In this document: positions 63,404 through 64,000 of the stretch, one piece after another
How positions within the stretch are numbered: position 1 is the first letter of the stretch
Layout of the letters: the number at the start of each line of letters is the position of its first letter
Assembly (NCBI RefSeq): GCF_001435375.1
Contig: NZ_AYYZ01000029.1
Span: 132,936 to 196,935, forward strand
Source: Ligilactobacillus araffinosus DSM 20653
Lineage (GTDB): Bacteria; Bacillota; Bacilli; Lactobacillales; Lactobacillaceae
DNA length: 64,000 nt
Reading direction: 5' to 3'
Translations under genes and position numbers: made by a program
Notes under the pieces: generated by a model
Told to the model about the DNA's origin: nothing
What the model saw: the letters and a program-made list of their open reading frames with translations, nothing else
Database searches by the model: none

Positions 63404-64000
63404 ATGGAACGGAAAAATTATTTAACCGTTACGGCTTTAACCAAGTACATTGCACGTAAATTTACATATGATCCATATCTTGAGCGAGTGTACTTAATCG
63501 GGGAAATTTCAAATTTTCGGTTACGGGAAAGGCATCAATACTTTAGTATTAAGGACGAAAATGCCAAAATTGAAGCAGTGATGTTCCAATCCAATTTTAA
63601 CCGAATCAAATTTGTCCCTGAAGATGGGATGAAAGTCCTAGTAACTGGTAGGATTGAGGTTTATGAACAAACCGGAAAGTACCAAATCAACATTGAAACG
63701 ATGCAGCCGGATGGAGTTGGTGCTTTGTATCAAGCTTATGAACAATTAAAAGCGAAGTTGGCTCAAGAAGGAGTTTTCAGTCGGCCGAAACGTTCGCTCG
63801 TTAAATTTCCAAAGCGAATTGCAGTCATTACCAGTCCGTCTGGGGCGGTTATTCGGGATATTATTACGACAACACGGCGTCGTTATCCAATCGTTCAACT
63901 TGTTTTGTTTCCAGCCGAAGTTCAAGGCGAATATGCGAAGGATTCACTAGTTGGACGTCTAAAAGAAGTTAATGCTCGCGGTGACTTTGATACGATTATT
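63404..64000 (+). CDS. xseA: Exodeoxyribonuclease VII large subunit, 3' end outside window
   Basis: The frame from the ATG at 63404, which directly follows the folD stop, is open to the window end (199 codons). It reads YLTVTALTKYIARKFTYDP and YLIGEISNFRLRERHQYFS, the OB-fold start of XseA, and later FPKRIAVITSPSGAVIRDI, the start of the catalytic domain. Exonuclease VII degrades single-stranded DNA. The folD-xseA order is standard in Firmicutes. Confidence 0.96.
   Translation, partial: MERKNYLTVTALTKYIARKFTYDPYLERVYLIGEISNFRLRERHQYFSIKDENAKIEAVMFQSNFNRIKFVPEDGMKVLVTGRIEVYEQTGKYQINIETMQPDGVGALYQAYEQLKAKLAQEGVFSRPKRSLVKFPKRIAVITSPSGAVIRDIITTTRRRYPIVQLVLFPAEVQGEYAKDSLVGRLKEVNARGDFDTII

Overview
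This window is ordinary chromosomal backbone from a low-GC Gram-positive bacterium, almost certainly a member of the Lactobacillaceae. The evidence is the gene set and order: a division and cell-wall cluster running into a T-box-controlled ileS, RNase J1 and J2, RpoY, Prp with an N-terminally extended L27, the comE operon, a mevalonate-pathway HMG-CoA synthase, DUF1831 beside a cysteine desulfurase and mnmA, and YqhY/NusB/FolD. The genus cannot be fixed from the sequence alone. Most genes lie on the + strand. I see no prophage, insertion sequence, CRISPR array, rRNA or biosynthetic gene cluster.

Layout. 1-9.3 kb: mraY (5' end cut off)-murD-murG-divIB, then ftsA-ftsZ-sepF-ylmG-ylmH-divIVA. 9.3-12.4 kb: T-box leader and ileS. 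12.4-20.8 kb: Nudix hydrolase, a small tail-anchored protein, mtnN, cysteine desulfurase, DUF1831, mnmA, a phosphatase, a TPR protein and recD2. 20.9-25.1 kb: mostly minus-strand genes (a degenerate lipid-kinase homologue, rnjA-rpoY, def). 25.2-32 kb: UPF0223, suhB, typA, ftsW, ylbG, rsmD, coaD and a PDZ-Lon protease. 32-36.6 kb: comEA-comEB-comEC-holA. 36.6-43 kb: rpsT, rpsO, rnjB, a TPR-like protein, tuf and tig. 43-48.2 kb: a TetR regulator divergent from a 1410-residue MMPL/RND-type membrane protein with internal 28-residue repeats. 48.3-53.3 kb: clpX, gnd and a two-component system. 53.3-58.4 kb: yidC, acyP, mvaS and three linked unrecognised genes. 58.4-64 kb: tRNA-Arg(UCU), L21-Prp-L27, an M24 peptidase, efp, yqhY-nusB, folD and the start of xseA.

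The genes mainly serve growth: peptidoglycan precursors and divisome assembly, translation (ileS, tuf, efp, ribosomal proteins, tRNA maturation and modification), RNA turnover, protein quality control, and DNA uptake.

The points that stand out are: (1) a repeat of about 110 bp present twice in intergenic space (20781-20897 and 58394-58503), each ending in a terminator hairpin with a compensatory base change; (2) a comEC reading frame whose hydrophobic N-terminus lies upstream of any ATG/GTG/TTG and seems to need an AUU start overlapping the comEB stop; (3) an ftsW leader with no Shine-Dalgarno sequence at ftsW, two competing hairpins and a possible 11-codon leader ORF ending one base before the ftsW ATG; (4) a set of promoters with extended -10 (TGn) elements and poor -35 boxes; (5) the three-gene unknown operon at 56010-58348. 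I found no clear candidate for a large undescribed system; the repeat element and the two translation-start oddities are the best leads.
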